Below, piece by piece: positions 32,013-40,418 of a stretch of DNA of 64,000 bases. Under the pieces are notes generated by a model. It was not told the DNA's origin, made no database searches, and saw only the letters and a program-made list of their open reading frames with translations. Each line of letters starts with the position of its first letter. Positions within the stretch are counted from its first letter, which is position 1. The stretch is from Lysobacteraceae bacterium (GTDB lineage Bacteria; Pseudomonadota; Gammaproteobacteria; Xanthomonadales; Xanthomonadaceae), in assembly GCA_016789405.1 (NCBI GenBank), contig JAEUPQ010000034.1, forward strand, positions 91,872-155,871, read 5' to 3'. A program made the position numbers and the translations under genes.

Positions 32013-32537
32013 ATGACCATTCCCGCGCTCCTCGCCGAGCGCGGGTTTTCATTGCGATGGCTGCACAATGCGGACCTGCCCTGGCTGCGCGACCTCTACG
32101 CGTCGACGCGCGCGGAAGAGATGGCCCCGGTCCCCTGGCCCGAGATCGCGAAGCGCGCCTTCCTCGACCAGCAGTTCGGCCTGCAGCACCAGCACTACCT
32201 CGCGCACTACGCCGACACCGACTTCCTGGCGATCGAACAATCCGGGCGCGGGCCGGTCGGCCGCTACTACCTGCAGCGCTCCGCCTCGGCGCACCTGATC
32301 GTCGACATCTGCCTGTTTCCCGGCATGCGCGGCAGCGGCGTGGGCAACACGCTGATCCGGCACAGCCAGGCAGAGGCCGCCGCGCTGGGCCGTGACATGC
32401 ACCTGCACGTGATGCGCAGCAATCCCGCTGCCCGGCGACTCTACGAGCGACTGGGCTTCGTGGTCACCGACGACACCGGCGCATCCCACATCGCCATGGC
32501 CTGGACGCCCACGCCTGGGGCGTCGACCGTCAGTTGA
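32013..32537 (+). CDS. GNAT-family N-acetyltransferase
   Basis: This is a 174-residue acyltransferase of the GNAT fold. The N-terminal half has LRWLHNADLPWLRDLYASTR, seen in many members of this subgroup. The acetyl-CoA loop appears as LFPGMRGSGVGNTLIR, and the late SNPAARRLYERLGF segment is the usual beta-6/helix mark. I chose the ATG at 32013 because the acetyltransferase fold starts there; an ATG at 31956 in the same frame is possible. It follows the collar trio on the same strand and overlaps the DUF6916 gene tail to tail by eight bases. Its target is unknown; the context suggests modification of a collar or surface protein (inference). Confidence 0.82.
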   Translation: MTIPALLAERGFSLRWLHNADLPWLRDLYASTRAEEMAPVPWPEIAKRAFLDQQFGLQHQHYLAHYADTDFLAIEQSGRGPVGRYYLQRSASAHLIVDICLFPGMRGSGVGNTLIRHSQAEAAALGRDMHLHVMRSNPAARRLYERLGFVVTDDTGASHIAMAWTPTPGASTVS

Positions 32538-32823
32538 ATACCGCCTGGTAAAGAAAACCGGCGCGTTCCTGCGCGACCGGCACCAGGAAGATCCCGACCT
32601 CGCCCACGCGCGGATGGCGCATCGCGTAGATCTGCTGCGGGAACAGGATCGGCGAGGTATTGCGGAACAGCAGCGAGAAAGGTGCGCGCATCCGCGCACC
32701 TTCGCCCTGCTCGGGCATGGGCCGGGCTTCGACCAGCACGAATTCCACGTCCATGTCGTTGAGCCCGGCGGTGAACGTTTCGTTCACGCAGCCGGCAAAG
32801 TGTTCCAGCGTCAGCAGATCCAT
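32530..32823 (-). CDS. DUF6916-type small protein
   Basis: This is a 97-residue protein read towards the GNAT gene. It begins MDLLTLEHFAGCVNETF and has the alternating strands FVLVEARPMP, FSLLFRNTSPILFPQQIYAM and VGEVGIFLVPVAQE, ending YQAVFN. This matches my memory of DUF6916 proteins, which occur beside collar-protein clusters. The start ATG at 32823 is preceded by GGGGA; the open frame further upstream is not needed. Small, soluble and without export signal; function unknown. Confidence 0.7.
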   Translation of the reverse strand: MDLLTLEHFAGCVNETFTAGLNDMDVEFVLVEARPMPEQGEGARMRAPFSLLFRNTSPILFPQQIYAMRHPRVGEVGIFLVPVAQERAGFLYQAVFN

Positions 32824-33092
32824 GGAGTCCCCGTGTGGTCGTGATGGCCGGCATCGCATCGCCGGCATGGCCGCGACATCCTCGCGTGCGGGCGCGACGC
32901 ATACAAGATGGTGTCCGGCATCAGTTGTGCACGCGCGTGGACGGGCACGGGACGCTGCGTCGCCCCGATCACGCAGACAGACGGGCCTGCGGCAACGACA
33001 ATAGGCTGGCAAGTACCCGAAGCGCTTCGCCGGGATTCAGCCAGCAGCGGCCATCCTGAACGCCTTTTTTGACATCCGGCCCCCAGCAGACC

Positions 33093-33896
33093 GTGTCGCT
33101 CCCGACCTCCACCGCCGTCCGCATTTCCGGCCTCCGCCTCGAACGGGGTGGTCGCACCATCCTGCGCGACATCGATCTTGCGGTGCCACAGGGCAGCGTG
33201 ACGGCGATCCTGGGGCCCTCTGGCTGCGGCAAGTCGACGCTGCTGTCGGCAGTGACCGGGGAGCTGGCGCCGGCCGCCGGCACCGTCGAGGTCTTCGGCC
33301 AACCAGTCCCGCAACGCAAGCGCGACCTGCTGGAACTGCGCAAGCGGATCGGCGTGCTGCTGCAGGGCAACGGCCTGCTGACCGACCTGACCGCCGCCGA
33401 AAACGTCGCCCTGCCGCTGCGCACCCATACCGACCTGCCACCGGCCGTGGTGCGCCAGCTGGTCGAGATGAAGCTGCATGCGGTGGGTCTGCGCGCCGCC
33501 GCCGACCTCTTCCCGCGCGAGCTCTCCGGCGGCATGGCACGCCGCGTGGCCCTGGCGCGCGCCCTGGCCCTCGATCCGCCGCTGATGATCTACGACGAGC
33601 CGCTGACCGGGCTGGATCCGATCGCCAGCGGCGTGATCATGAGCCTGATCTCGCGGCTCAACCGCACCTTGGGCCTGACCAGCCTGATCGTGACCCACCA
33701 CGTCCACGAAACCCTGCCGATCGCCGATCGCGCGGTCGTCATCGCCAACGGCTGTATCGTCTTCGACGGCACACCCGCTGAACTCGAGACCGGCGGCGAC
33801 CCGCTGGTCCGCCAGTTCCTCGACGGCCAGCCGGACGGCCCCATCCCCTTCGATGCACGCCCGTTCGGCGCGGTCGCACGCACGGAGGCCGCGTGA
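33093..33896 (+). CDS. mlaF: Mla phospholipid ABC transporter ATPase
   Basis: MlaF powers retrograde or anterograde phospholipid movement between inner and outer membrane. The 267-residue ATPase has Walker A GPSGCGKST (residues 41-49), the signature ELSGGMARRVALARAL, Walker B LMIYDEPLTGLDP and the switch His in LIVTHH. I chose the GTG at 33093 because the ISGLRLERGG strand then begins near residue 11, as usual; a TTG at 33069 is the alternative. Neither has a good Shine-Dalgarno sequence. Stop and mlaE start share bases at 33896. Confidence 0.94.
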   Translation: MSLPTSTAVRISGLRLERGGRTILRDIDLAVPQGSVTAILGPSGCGKSTLLSAVTGELAPAAGTVEVFGQPVPQRKRDLLELRKRIGVLLQGNGLLTDLTAAENVALPLRTHTDLPPAVVRQLVEMKLHAVGLRAAADLFPRELSGGMARRVALARALALDPPLMIYDEPLTGLDPIASGVIMSLISRLNRTLGLTSLIVTHHVHETLPIADRAVVIANGCIVFDGTPAELETGGDPLVRQFLDGQPDGPIPFDARPFGAVARTEAA

Positions 33897-34645
33897 TGGC
33901 CTTCGCCCAGGCGCTCCGCGGCCTTGGCCGCGCCGGCATGTTCTCGCTGTCGGTATTCCGCGCCAGCAAACCCACCGCCGATTTCTGGCGCGAACTCGTA
34001 CGCGAGGTCTACAAGATCGGCGCACGTTCGCTGCCGATCATCGCCGTCGGTGGCGCATTCGTCGGCCTTTCGGTGACCCTGCTGGGTTACCGGGTGCTGG
34101 TGACCTATGGCGCGACCGGCCAGGTCAGCGCGGCGGTCGGCATCGGCCTGTACCGCGAACTGGCGCCCGTGCTGACGGCGCTGCTGTTCGTCGGCCGCGC
34201 CGGCAGCTCCATCGCAGCCGAACTGGGCCTGATGCGCGCGACCGACCAGATCACCGCCCTCGGCCTGATGGGCATCGATCCGGTCGGCAAGGCGGTCGCG
34301 CCGCGCTTCTGGGCGGCGGTGCTGAGCATGCCACTGCTCACGGCCTTCTTCTGCAGCCTGGCGATCGCCGCCAGCTGGTTCCAGGCGGTGCAGGTGCTGG
34401 GCATCGACAACGGCAGCTACTGGCAGGTGATGAAGGACGCCGTGGATTTCCACGACGACTTCCTGTCGGCTTTCCTGAAGTCGGCCGTCTTCGGCGGCAC
34501 CGCTGCCCTGGTCGCGTCGTACGTCGGCTACCACGCCGAACCGACCATCGAAGGCACCTCCGTCGCCACCACCCGCGCCGTGGTCAACGCCTCGCTGCTG
34601 GTGCTGATGTTCAATTTCGTCCTGTCCGCTTTCCTGTTCCGGTAA
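33896..34645 (+). CDS. mlaE: Mla phospholipid transporter permease
   Basis: This is the integral membrane subunit of the MlaFEDB complex (249 residues), with about five hydrophobic segments. Family marks include FVGLSVTLLGYRVL, LYRELAPVLTALLFVGRAGSSIAAELGLMR (the conserved permease loop) and ATTRAVVNASLLVLMFNFVL at the C-terminus. Its ATG overlaps the mlaF stop; a GTG directly before it could be used instead. It is followed 34 bases later by mlaD. Confidence 0.94.
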   Translation: MAFAQALRGLGRAGMFSLSVFRASKPTADFWRELVREVYKIGARSLPIIAVGGAFVGLSVTLLGYRVLVTYGATGQVSAAVGIGLYRELAPVLTALLFVGRAGSSIAAELGLMRATDQITALGLMGIDPVGKAVAPRFWAAVLSMPLLTAFFCSLAIAASWFQAVQVLGIDNGSYWQVMKDAVDFHDDFLSAFLKSAVFGGTAALVASYVGYHAEPTIEGTSVATTRAVVNASLLVLMFNFVLSAFLFR

Positions 34646-34679
34646 TGCGCATCCCGCATCTGCCAGAGGTCCGATCGTC

Positions 34680-35204
34680 ATGAGTACCCGCGGTCCCCGT
34701 ATCGAATTCGCCGTCGGCGCATTCCTCCTCCTTGCCCTGGCCTCGCTGCTGGTGCTGGCGATTGCCTCCACCAACGGCCGCTTCGGCTTCAGCCAGGACA
34801 CCTATCCGCTGAAGGCGCGCTTCACCAACCTCGGCCAGCTGCGCCCGATGGCACCGGTGAAGATCGGCGGCGTCGCGATCGGCAAGGTCGCCTCGATCGA
34901 CCTTGATCCGCAGAAGCTCGACGCCGTGGTGGTGCTCGACATCGACAGTCGCTACAAGGACCTGCCGATCGACACCTCGGCCAGCATCCTCACCGGCGGC
35001 CTCCTCGGTGAAAGCTATGTCGGCCTGCAGCCGGGCGGCGACCCGCAGGTCCTCAAGCCGGGCGAGGAAATCGCCTTCACCAGCCCTGCGGTCGACCTGA
35101 TCCAGATGGCCGGCAAGTACATCTTCGGCGGCACGGGTGCATCGCCTTCATCGGATGCCGCGCCCCAGGCGGACGCTCCCGCGACCGGCCCCACGGCACC
35201 GTGA
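34680..35204 (+). CDS. mlaD: Mla substrate-binding MCE protein
   Basis: MlaD forms the hexameric periplasmic ring of the Mla transporter. This 174-residue protein has one N-terminal membrane anchor (residues 9-29, FAVGAFLLLALASLLVLAIA). A single MCE domain follows with LKARFTNLGQLRPMAPVKIG, GVAIGKVASIDLDP and SILTGGLLGESYVGLQPGG. The C-terminal tail is Pro/Ala rich. AGAGGTCC lies before the ATG. Its position between mlaE and mlaC fits the standard operon. Confidence 0.95.
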   Translation: MSTRGPRIEFAVGAFLLLALASLLVLAIASTNGRFGFSQDTYPLKARFTNLGQLRPMAPVKIGGVAIGKVASIDLDPQKLDAVVVLDIDSRYKDLPIDTSASILTGGLLGESYVGLQPGGDPQVLKPGEEIAFTSPAVDLIQMAGKYIFGGTGASPSSDAAPQADAPATGPTAP

Positions 35205-35274
35205 CCGCTTCACGCCTGCTCTTTTCCCGCCTGCTCTTTCCCGCGTGATCTCCTCCCCCACGATCCCGACCCCC

Positions 35275-35973
35275 ATGACCAAGAAGATCCGTCTCCTGCC
35301 CGCACACGCCAGCGCCCTCCTCGCCGGCGCCATCGCCGTCGTCACGGCGACCTCCGCATTCGCGCAGAACACCGCCCAGCCCGCCAACGCGGCGCGCCCG
35401 GCTTCGGCCTCGGCGATGATGCAGGGCACGCCGAGCCAGCTGGTGCTCAACAACAGCCAGCGCGTGCTGAGCACGCTGGAGAAGCGTCGCGGCGAATTCC
35501 AGAAGAACCGCGCCGCACTGCGCCAGTTCATCAGCACCGAGTTCAACGCGATGTTCGATCGCGACTATGCGGCGCGACTGGTCCTCGGCCGGCACGCGCG
35601 CGGCGCCTCCGATGAAGACGTCAAGCTGTTCTCCGACGCGCTGGCCGACAACCTGATGTCGCGCTATGGCTCGTCGCTGCTGGATTTCAACACCCAGCTG
35701 CGCGTGCGCGTGAAGTCCGAGCAGGCGCTCAAGCAGGGCTTCGGCGTGAAGGTCTCCAGCGAATTCCTGCGCCAGGCGGGCGAGCCGATTCCGGTCGACT
35801 ACCTGATGCGCAAGTCCGGCTCGCAGTGGAAGGTCTTCGACGTGATGGTCGAAGGCGTGTCCTACGTGCAGACCTTCCGCAGCCAGTTCGATGCCGAACT
35901 GCAGCGCAAGACGATCCGCCAGGTCGCGACCGAATTGCGCAACGGCCAGATCAAGGCCGACGCGGGGCAGTGA
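35275..35973 (+). CDS. mlaC: Mla periplasmic phospholipid-binding protein
   Basis: MlaC shuttles phospholipids across the periplasm between MlaA in the outer membrane and MlaFEDB. The 232-residue precursor has a signal peptide (ASALLAGAIAVVTATSAFA). The MlaC domain shows FISTEFNAMFDRDYAARLVLG, LADNLMSRYGSSLLDF, PVDYLMRKSGSQWKVFDVMV and the closing SYVQTFRSQF strand. Start ATG at 35275; longer in-frame starts run into mlaD and are unlikely. The stop overlaps the mlaB start as TGATG. Confidence 0.94.
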   Translation: MTKKIRLLPAHASALLAGAIAVVTATSAFAQNTAQPANAARPASASAMMQGTPSQLVLNNSQRVLSTLEKRRGEFQKNRAALRQFISTEFNAMFDRDYAARLVLGRHARGASDEDVKLFSDALADNLMSRYGSSLLDFNTQLRVRVKSEQALKQGFGVKVSSEFLRQAGEPIPVDYLMRKSGSQWKVFDVMVEGVSYVQTFRSQFDAELQRKTIRQVATELRNGQIKADAGQ

Positions 35974-36284
35974 TGACCGACGCCGCGGCCACCGTCGTCC
36001 GCGACGGCGACACCCTCCGCTTCGGCGGCGCGCTGCTGCGCGAGGACGTCGCGGCGCTGTGGCGCCAGCTGTCGGCGGGCGCAGGCGGCACGTCGGGAAT
36101 CCGCGCGCTCGATCTGTCCGGCGTCGATCGCATCGACAGCGCCGGCTTGGCGCTGGTGTCGCTGATTGCCGCACGCGGCGAAGGCGTCGAACTGCGCGGG
36201 GTCGCCGAAGGCCGTCCCGTCGGGTTTGCAGAACTGCGCGAAGCCTACCGGCTGGGCCACGGCCTGGCTTTCGTCCGGGATTGA
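35973..36284 (+). CDS. mlaB: Mla STAS-domain protein
   Basis: MlaB is the small cytoplasmic STAS subunit that binds MlaF and is needed for transporter activity. This 103-residue protein has the STAS core ALDLSGVDRIDSAGLALVSLI, including the conserved Ser of the DSAG loop, and ELRGVAEGRPVGFAELREAY. It starts at the ATG that overlaps the mlaC stop by one base. Confidence 0.9.
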   Translation: MTDAAATVVRDGDTLRFGGALLREDVAALWRQLSAGAGGTSGIRALDLSGVDRIDSAGLALVSLIAARGEGVELRGVAEGRPVGFAELREAYRLGHGLAFVRD

Positions 36285-36311
36285 CCCGGTTCCAACGACT
36301 ACACTTCCCCC

Positions 36312-37373
36312 ATGAACGCACGCCTCGCCTCGCTCGGCCTCGTCCTCCTGCTGACCAGCGGTTGCGCCCACCAGGCGGCGAACCGCGATGCGCCCCCCAC
36401 ACCCGTGGTCGCCGAAACCGCGCCCCCCGTCGACGTGGCCGCACCTGCAGATGCCGGCACGACGCAGTCCGATACAGCCATGGTCGTCGCCGATGGCGAC
36501 GTCGCTCCTGCAGCGGGCGATGCCGGCACCGAAGTCGCCAGCGCAGCCCCCGAGCAGGCACCGACCGATGCCGAACAGGATTTCGCCGCGATCTACGGCG
36601 AGACGGCGCTCGGACAGGAAGGCTACGACCCGATTGCCGATCCCACCCTGCCCACGCCCGTGGTCGCACCGCAAAGCTACGACCCCTGGGAGAAGTACAA
36701 CCGGCAGATGCACCGCTTCAACAACGCGGTAGACCGCCGCGTGGCCAAGCCGCTGGCGCGCGCCTACGTGAAGGTGGTGCCGCGTCCCGTGCGCCTGGGC
36801 GTGAGCAACTTCTTCCACAACCTCGGCCAGCCGGTCAGCGCGCTCAACGCGCTGCTGCAGGGCAAGCCCAAGCAGGCCGGGCAATCCCTGGGCCGATTCC
36901 TGATGAACAGCACGCTCGGCCTGGCCGGCCTGTTCGATCCAGCCAGCGCAGCGAAAATCCCGAATCGCAGCGAGGACTTCGGCCAGACGCTCGGCAAGTG
37001 GGGCTGGAAACGCTCTCGCTATGTCGAACTGCCGCTGTTCGGTCCGCGTACCGTGCGCGACACGCTCGGCATGCTCGGCGATGCACCGCTCTCGCCCACG
37101 CGCCGCGTCGGCAACGACGTCACCCGCATCGGCCTGCAGGGCCTGCAGCTGGTCGACCTGCGCACCCAGTTGATGGCGACCGACAGCCTGCGCGAAGGCG
37201 CCACCGACGACTACGCGCTCGTCCGCGATGCGTGGCTCCAGCGCCGCCAGTACCAGATCCATGGCGACCAGCAGAACGGCAACACCGCCGAGCTGCCCGA
37301 CTACCTCCAGGACATGGAGGACGATCCGACCGTGCCGGTCAATGCCATGCCGGGCCTGCCGGGCACGCCCTGA
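36312..37373 (+). CDS. mlaA: Mla outer-membrane lipoprotein MlaA (VacJ)
   Basis: MlaA sits as a ring in the outer membrane and removes surface phospholipids for the Mla pathway. This 353-residue lipoprotein has a lipobox LTSGC with Cys18. A long Ala/Pro-rich acidic linker (to about residue 120) precedes the family domain. That domain shows DPWEKYNRQMHRFNNAVDR, then VSNFFHNLGQPVSALNALLQ, GLFDPA and DFGQTLGKWGW. The linker is longer than in E. coli. Start is 28 bases after mlaB, so all six Mla genes form one unit. The 3' end meets rmuC head-on with a 21-base gap. Confidence 0.95.
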   Translation: MNARLASLGLVLLLTSGCAHQAANRDAPPTPVVAETAPPVDVAAPADAGTTQSDTAMVVADGDVAPAAGDAGTEVASAAPEQAPTDAEQDFAAIYGETALGQEGYDPIADPTLPTPVVAPQSYDPWEKYNRQMHRFNNAVDRRVAKPLARAYVKVVPRPVRLGVSNFFHNLGQPVSALNALLQGKPKQAGQSLGRFLMNSTLGLAGLFDPASAAKIPNRSEDFGQTLGKWGWKRSRYVELPLFGPRTVRDTLGMLGDAPLSPTRRVGNDVTRIGLQGLQLVDLRTQLMATDSLREGATDDYALVRDAWLQRRQYQIHGDQQNGNTAELPDYLQDMEDDPTVPVNAMPGLPGTP

Positions 37374-37394
37374 GTCATGTCGCGCCGGGCGCGG

Positions 37395-38789
37395 TCAGTC
37401 CGCGTCCGGTGATGCACTCGCGTCGGATGCCCCGGCATCGACGCCATCGTCGCCCAGCAGCAGGCGAGCCTCGTCGGCAGGCAATTCCTCGACCTTGCGC
37501 AACTGGCGCTCGATCGCACGCGTGCGCACGCCAGCAGCCTCGATGCTCTTCTGCACCGTGCCCAGCTGGCTGTTCGCGCGCTCCAGCACGGTCGCGAACT
37601 TGCCGAACTCCGTCTTCACCGCGCCCAGCAACTGTCGGACCTCGCCCGAACGCTGCTCGATGGCCAGGGTCCGGAACCCCATCTGCAGGCTGTTGAGCAA
37701 CGCCAGCAGCGTCGTCGGGCCGACCAGGGTCACACGGTATTCGCGCTGCAGCGTCTCGAACAGGCCGGGGCGACGCAGCACTTCCGCGTACAAGCCCTCG
37801 GTGGGCAGGAACAGCAGCGCGAAATCGGTGGTGTGCGGCGGCGCGAGGTATTTGTCGCGGATGCGCTTGGCCTCGACCTTGATCTGCCGTTCCAGCGCTT
37901 GCGCTGCATCGCCGACAGCGGCCGCGTCAGCGCGATCCTGCGCATCGAGCAGGCGCTCGTAGTCGTCGCGCGGGAACTTGGCGTCGATCGGCAGGCGCAC
38001 TGCGTGCCCGGCCTCGACACCCGGCAACTTCACCGCGAATTCCACGCGTTCGCTGCTGCCCGGCACGGTGACGACGTTCTGCTCGTACTGTTCGATCGTC
38101 AGTACCTGTTCGAGCAGGGCGGCGAGCTGGACTTCGCCGTAGATGCCGCGCGTCTTCACGTTGGTCAGCACGCGCTTGAGATCGCCGACGCCGGTGGCGA
38201 GCTGCTGCATCTCGCCCAGGCCGCGCTGTACCTGTTCGAGGCGCTCGGACACCAGCCGGAACGATTCGCCAAGGCGCGCCTCCAGCGTCGACTGCAGCTT
38301 CTCGTCGACGGTCGCGCGCATCTGTTCGAGCTTGGCCTCGTTGCCGGTCTGCAGCTCGCGCAGTTTCTGTTCCAGCGTCGTGCGCAGCTCGCCCAGGCGT
38401 TGTTCGTTGCGGTCGGTCAGCTCGCGCAGTTGCGCGCCCAGCGCATCGGCGAACTGCTGCTGGCGCGTCGCCAGCTCCAGTCGCGCCTTGTGCGCATCGT
38501 CGTTCAGCGCGACGCGCAATTCATCGAGGCGCGCGTCCGTACGCGCCGTCAGGTCGCCGAGGCTGCGGCCGAAGGCATCGATGCGCTGCCCCTGGTTCGA
38601 TCCCAGGCTGTCGAGCTGCTCGCGCAATTCGCTCCGCCCCGCACGCTGCTCCTCGCGCAGCGCCTCCTCGATGCGCCCGCGCAAGCGATCGAGCGCGGCA
38701 TCGGGCCGGCGCAGCAGCAGGACGACAAGCAGGACGAGGACGATCGCGGTCGCGACCATGAGGATCGACAGCAGTGCGGAATCGGACAT
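37395..38789 (-). CDS. rmuC: DNA recombination protein RmuC
   Basis: RmuC limits inverted-repeat recombination and is related to restriction-like nucleases. The 464-residue protein has an N-terminal membrane segment (residues 5-26). A long coiled coil rich in Glu, Arg and Gln spans about residues 35-200. The RmuC domain follows with YGEVQLAALLEQVLT, EFAVKLPG, PIDAKFPRDDYERLLDA and LFLPTEGLYAEVLRRPGLF. Start ATG at 38789; the longer open frame above it is not needed. It lies alone between mlaA (convergent) and an unknown secreted protein gene. Confidence 0.93.
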   Translation of the reverse strand: MSDSALLSILMVATAIVLVLLVVLLLRRPDAALDRLRGRIEEALREEQRAGRSELREQLDSLGSNQGQRIDAFGRSLGDLTARTDARLDELRVALNDDAHKARLELATRQQQFADALGAQLRELTDRNEQRLGELRTTLEQKLRELQTGNEAKLEQMRATVDEKLQSTLEARLGESFRLVSERLEQVQRGLGEMQQLATGVGDLKRVLTNVKTRGIYGEVQLAALLEQVLTIEQYEQNVVTVPGSSERVEFAVKLPGVEAGHAVRLPIDAKFPRDDYERLLDAQDRADAAAVGDAAQALERQIKVEAKRIRDKYLAPPHTTDFALLFLPTEGLYAEVLRRPGLFETLQREYRVTLVGPTTLLALLNSLQMGFRTLAIEQRSGEVRQLLGAVKTEFGKFATVLERANSQLGTVQKSIEAAGVRTRAIERQLRKVEELPADEARLLLGDDGVDAGASDASASPDAD

Positions 38790-38871
38790 GCGCGCAGTGT
38801 AGCCGTGTCCCCATGGATGGTGCGCCGGATGGTGCGCCGGCATTGCCGGCGCAACGGATGCCACGCGGGAG

Positions 38872-40182
38872 TCAGGGCGATGCGGCGGCGGCCCAGACAC
38901 CCGCGTCCACGCCGCCAGCCAGCACGTCCTGCTGCCAAGTCGCCACGACCCGACCGGACGGCGAGTACGCGGCGCCACCGCGACCGATGTATCCGGCATC
39001 GCCCGAGATGCGTCGACCGGCCGTCACCGCGCGCGTCGCGCTGTCGACCGTGTAGCCGGCCAGGAATTGATCGCTCCGTCCCGCGAAGGCGCTCGGCGCG
39101 ACGATCATCGCGCGTGATGTCGTGCCGATCGGCACGATGGCGGCCCTCGTCTTCGGTGTGGCGAAGAGACAGGTCGAACACGGCGTGATGGTTGCCCCAA
39201 GGTCGAAGTTCGGTGAGCCCAGGCTCAACGCACCGCTGCTGGCGGTCGTCGCGACTGCGAACGCGGTGCCGCTGCGCGCGGGCGAACCGGCCGTGGCGAG
39301 CGTCCGCCATTGCCAGGACACCACGTATCGCGCAGGCCCGGGCAGATAGGCGATCGAAGGGCCGACAGCGTCCTGCGTGGGGTTCGCGGGCTTCGGCAAC
39401 GTCAGGTGCAGCGGCGACGACGCGCCGAGCGCGGCGATGCTGGTGACGAATCCGTTGCAGGCGCGTCCCGGCGACGCGCAGCCGTCGTACGCGAACGCGA
39501 AACGATCGCGGATGCGTCCGTAGGCGACGGAGATGCCATTGACCAGTCCGGCGGGCGTGGCGACGCGCTGCGCTTCGAGGTCGTACAGCCCGAGGTCGGG
39601 CGCCATGCGCGTCAACAGGATGCGGTCGGGCACGCGCGGGTCCTCCCACGCGACGGCGACGCAGCAGGTCGTGTCGTCATAATCGTCGACCGCGAGCGAC
39701 GGGCGCGCTTCGGCATCTTCAATGAAGGGATTGCGCAGGAAACCCGGCGTGTAGAGCGTGCGTGTCGCCAGACGCGCGCCTGCGGCGTCCAGCGCCGTCA
39801 CCGCGATGCCGTCCGCGGTGTCGAAGACCACGGGCCCTTCCGGCAGGTTGTATCGCGATGGATAGCTCTGCCGCGCGGCGATGTAGAAACGATTCTGCGG
39901 CTGCTTGAACACGATCGCCGGATCACGGTATTTCTGTGCGCTCGACACGATGAGCGGAAATACCAGGAACTCGCTGCCGACGACGCTTCGACCGCTGGAA
40001 TCGATGAACTTGCCGTAGATCCTGCCGCCGTGCTCATACACGACGAGACCGCGATCGGCGACGGGATCGAATGCCACCGTCGGCGTGCGCGAACCATAGA
40101 TGGCGACGGGATCGGCATGCGCTTCGAACACGCCGCAGCACAGCAGGGCTGCGGCCAGCAGCCCGTGGATGACCTTGGACAT
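38872..40182 (-). CDS. Secreted protein of unknown function
   Basis: This is a 436-residue exported protein with a clear signal peptide (VIHGLLAAALLCCGVFEAHA, cut near residue 24). The mature part has many short beta strands and repeated blocks such as TPTVAFDPVADRGLVVYEHGGR, RPSLAVDDYDDTTCCVAVAW and GPSIAYLPGPARYVVSWQW. These look like blades of a beta-propeller, with a mean spacing of roughly 60-90 residues. Cysteine pairs (CC, CASPGRAC and CSTC) suggest disulfides. GGAG stands eight bases before the ATG at 40182. No enzyme motif is seen, and I cannot name a family. Confidence 0.65.
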   Translation of the reverse strand: MSKVIHGLLAAALLCCGVFEAHADPVAIYGSRTPTVAFDPVADRGLVVYEHGGRIYGKFIDSSGRSVVGSEFLVFPLIVSSAQKYRDPAIVFKQPQNRFYIAARQSYPSRYNLPEGPVVFDTADGIAVTALDAAGARLATRTLYTPGFLRNPFIEDAEARPSLAVDDYDDTTCCVAVAWEDPRVPDRILLTRMAPDLGLYDLEAQRVATPAGLVNGISVAYGRIRDRFAFAYDGCASPGRACNGFVTSIAALGASSPLHLTLPKPANPTQDAVGPSIAYLPGPARYVVSWQWRTLATAGSPARSGTAFAVATTASSGALSLGSPNFDLGATITPCSTCLFATPKTRAAIVPIGTTSRAMIVAPSAFAGRSDQFLAGYTVDSATRAVTAGRRISGDAGYIGRGGAAYSPSGRVVATWQQDVLAGGVDAGVWAAAASP

Positions 40183-40418
40183 GACGCTCTCCTGTTTCCA
40201 TGGATGGGCGCCTCGCCCCCTCGCACGTCTTCGTGCGCCCGCGGCGGCCCGACACGTCCGCGACGCCATGTCGCGGACATCGTCTGTCTACGCGCAAACG
40301 TTCCGTCGAAGGCCATTCACGATGCTGCTGCCACGCACGTTCACGAAGCGATGCGCGAACGGCATGCGACGCGAACAGCGGACATGCGCCGACGCGCGTC
40401 GGCGAGAGAATGCCGCGA

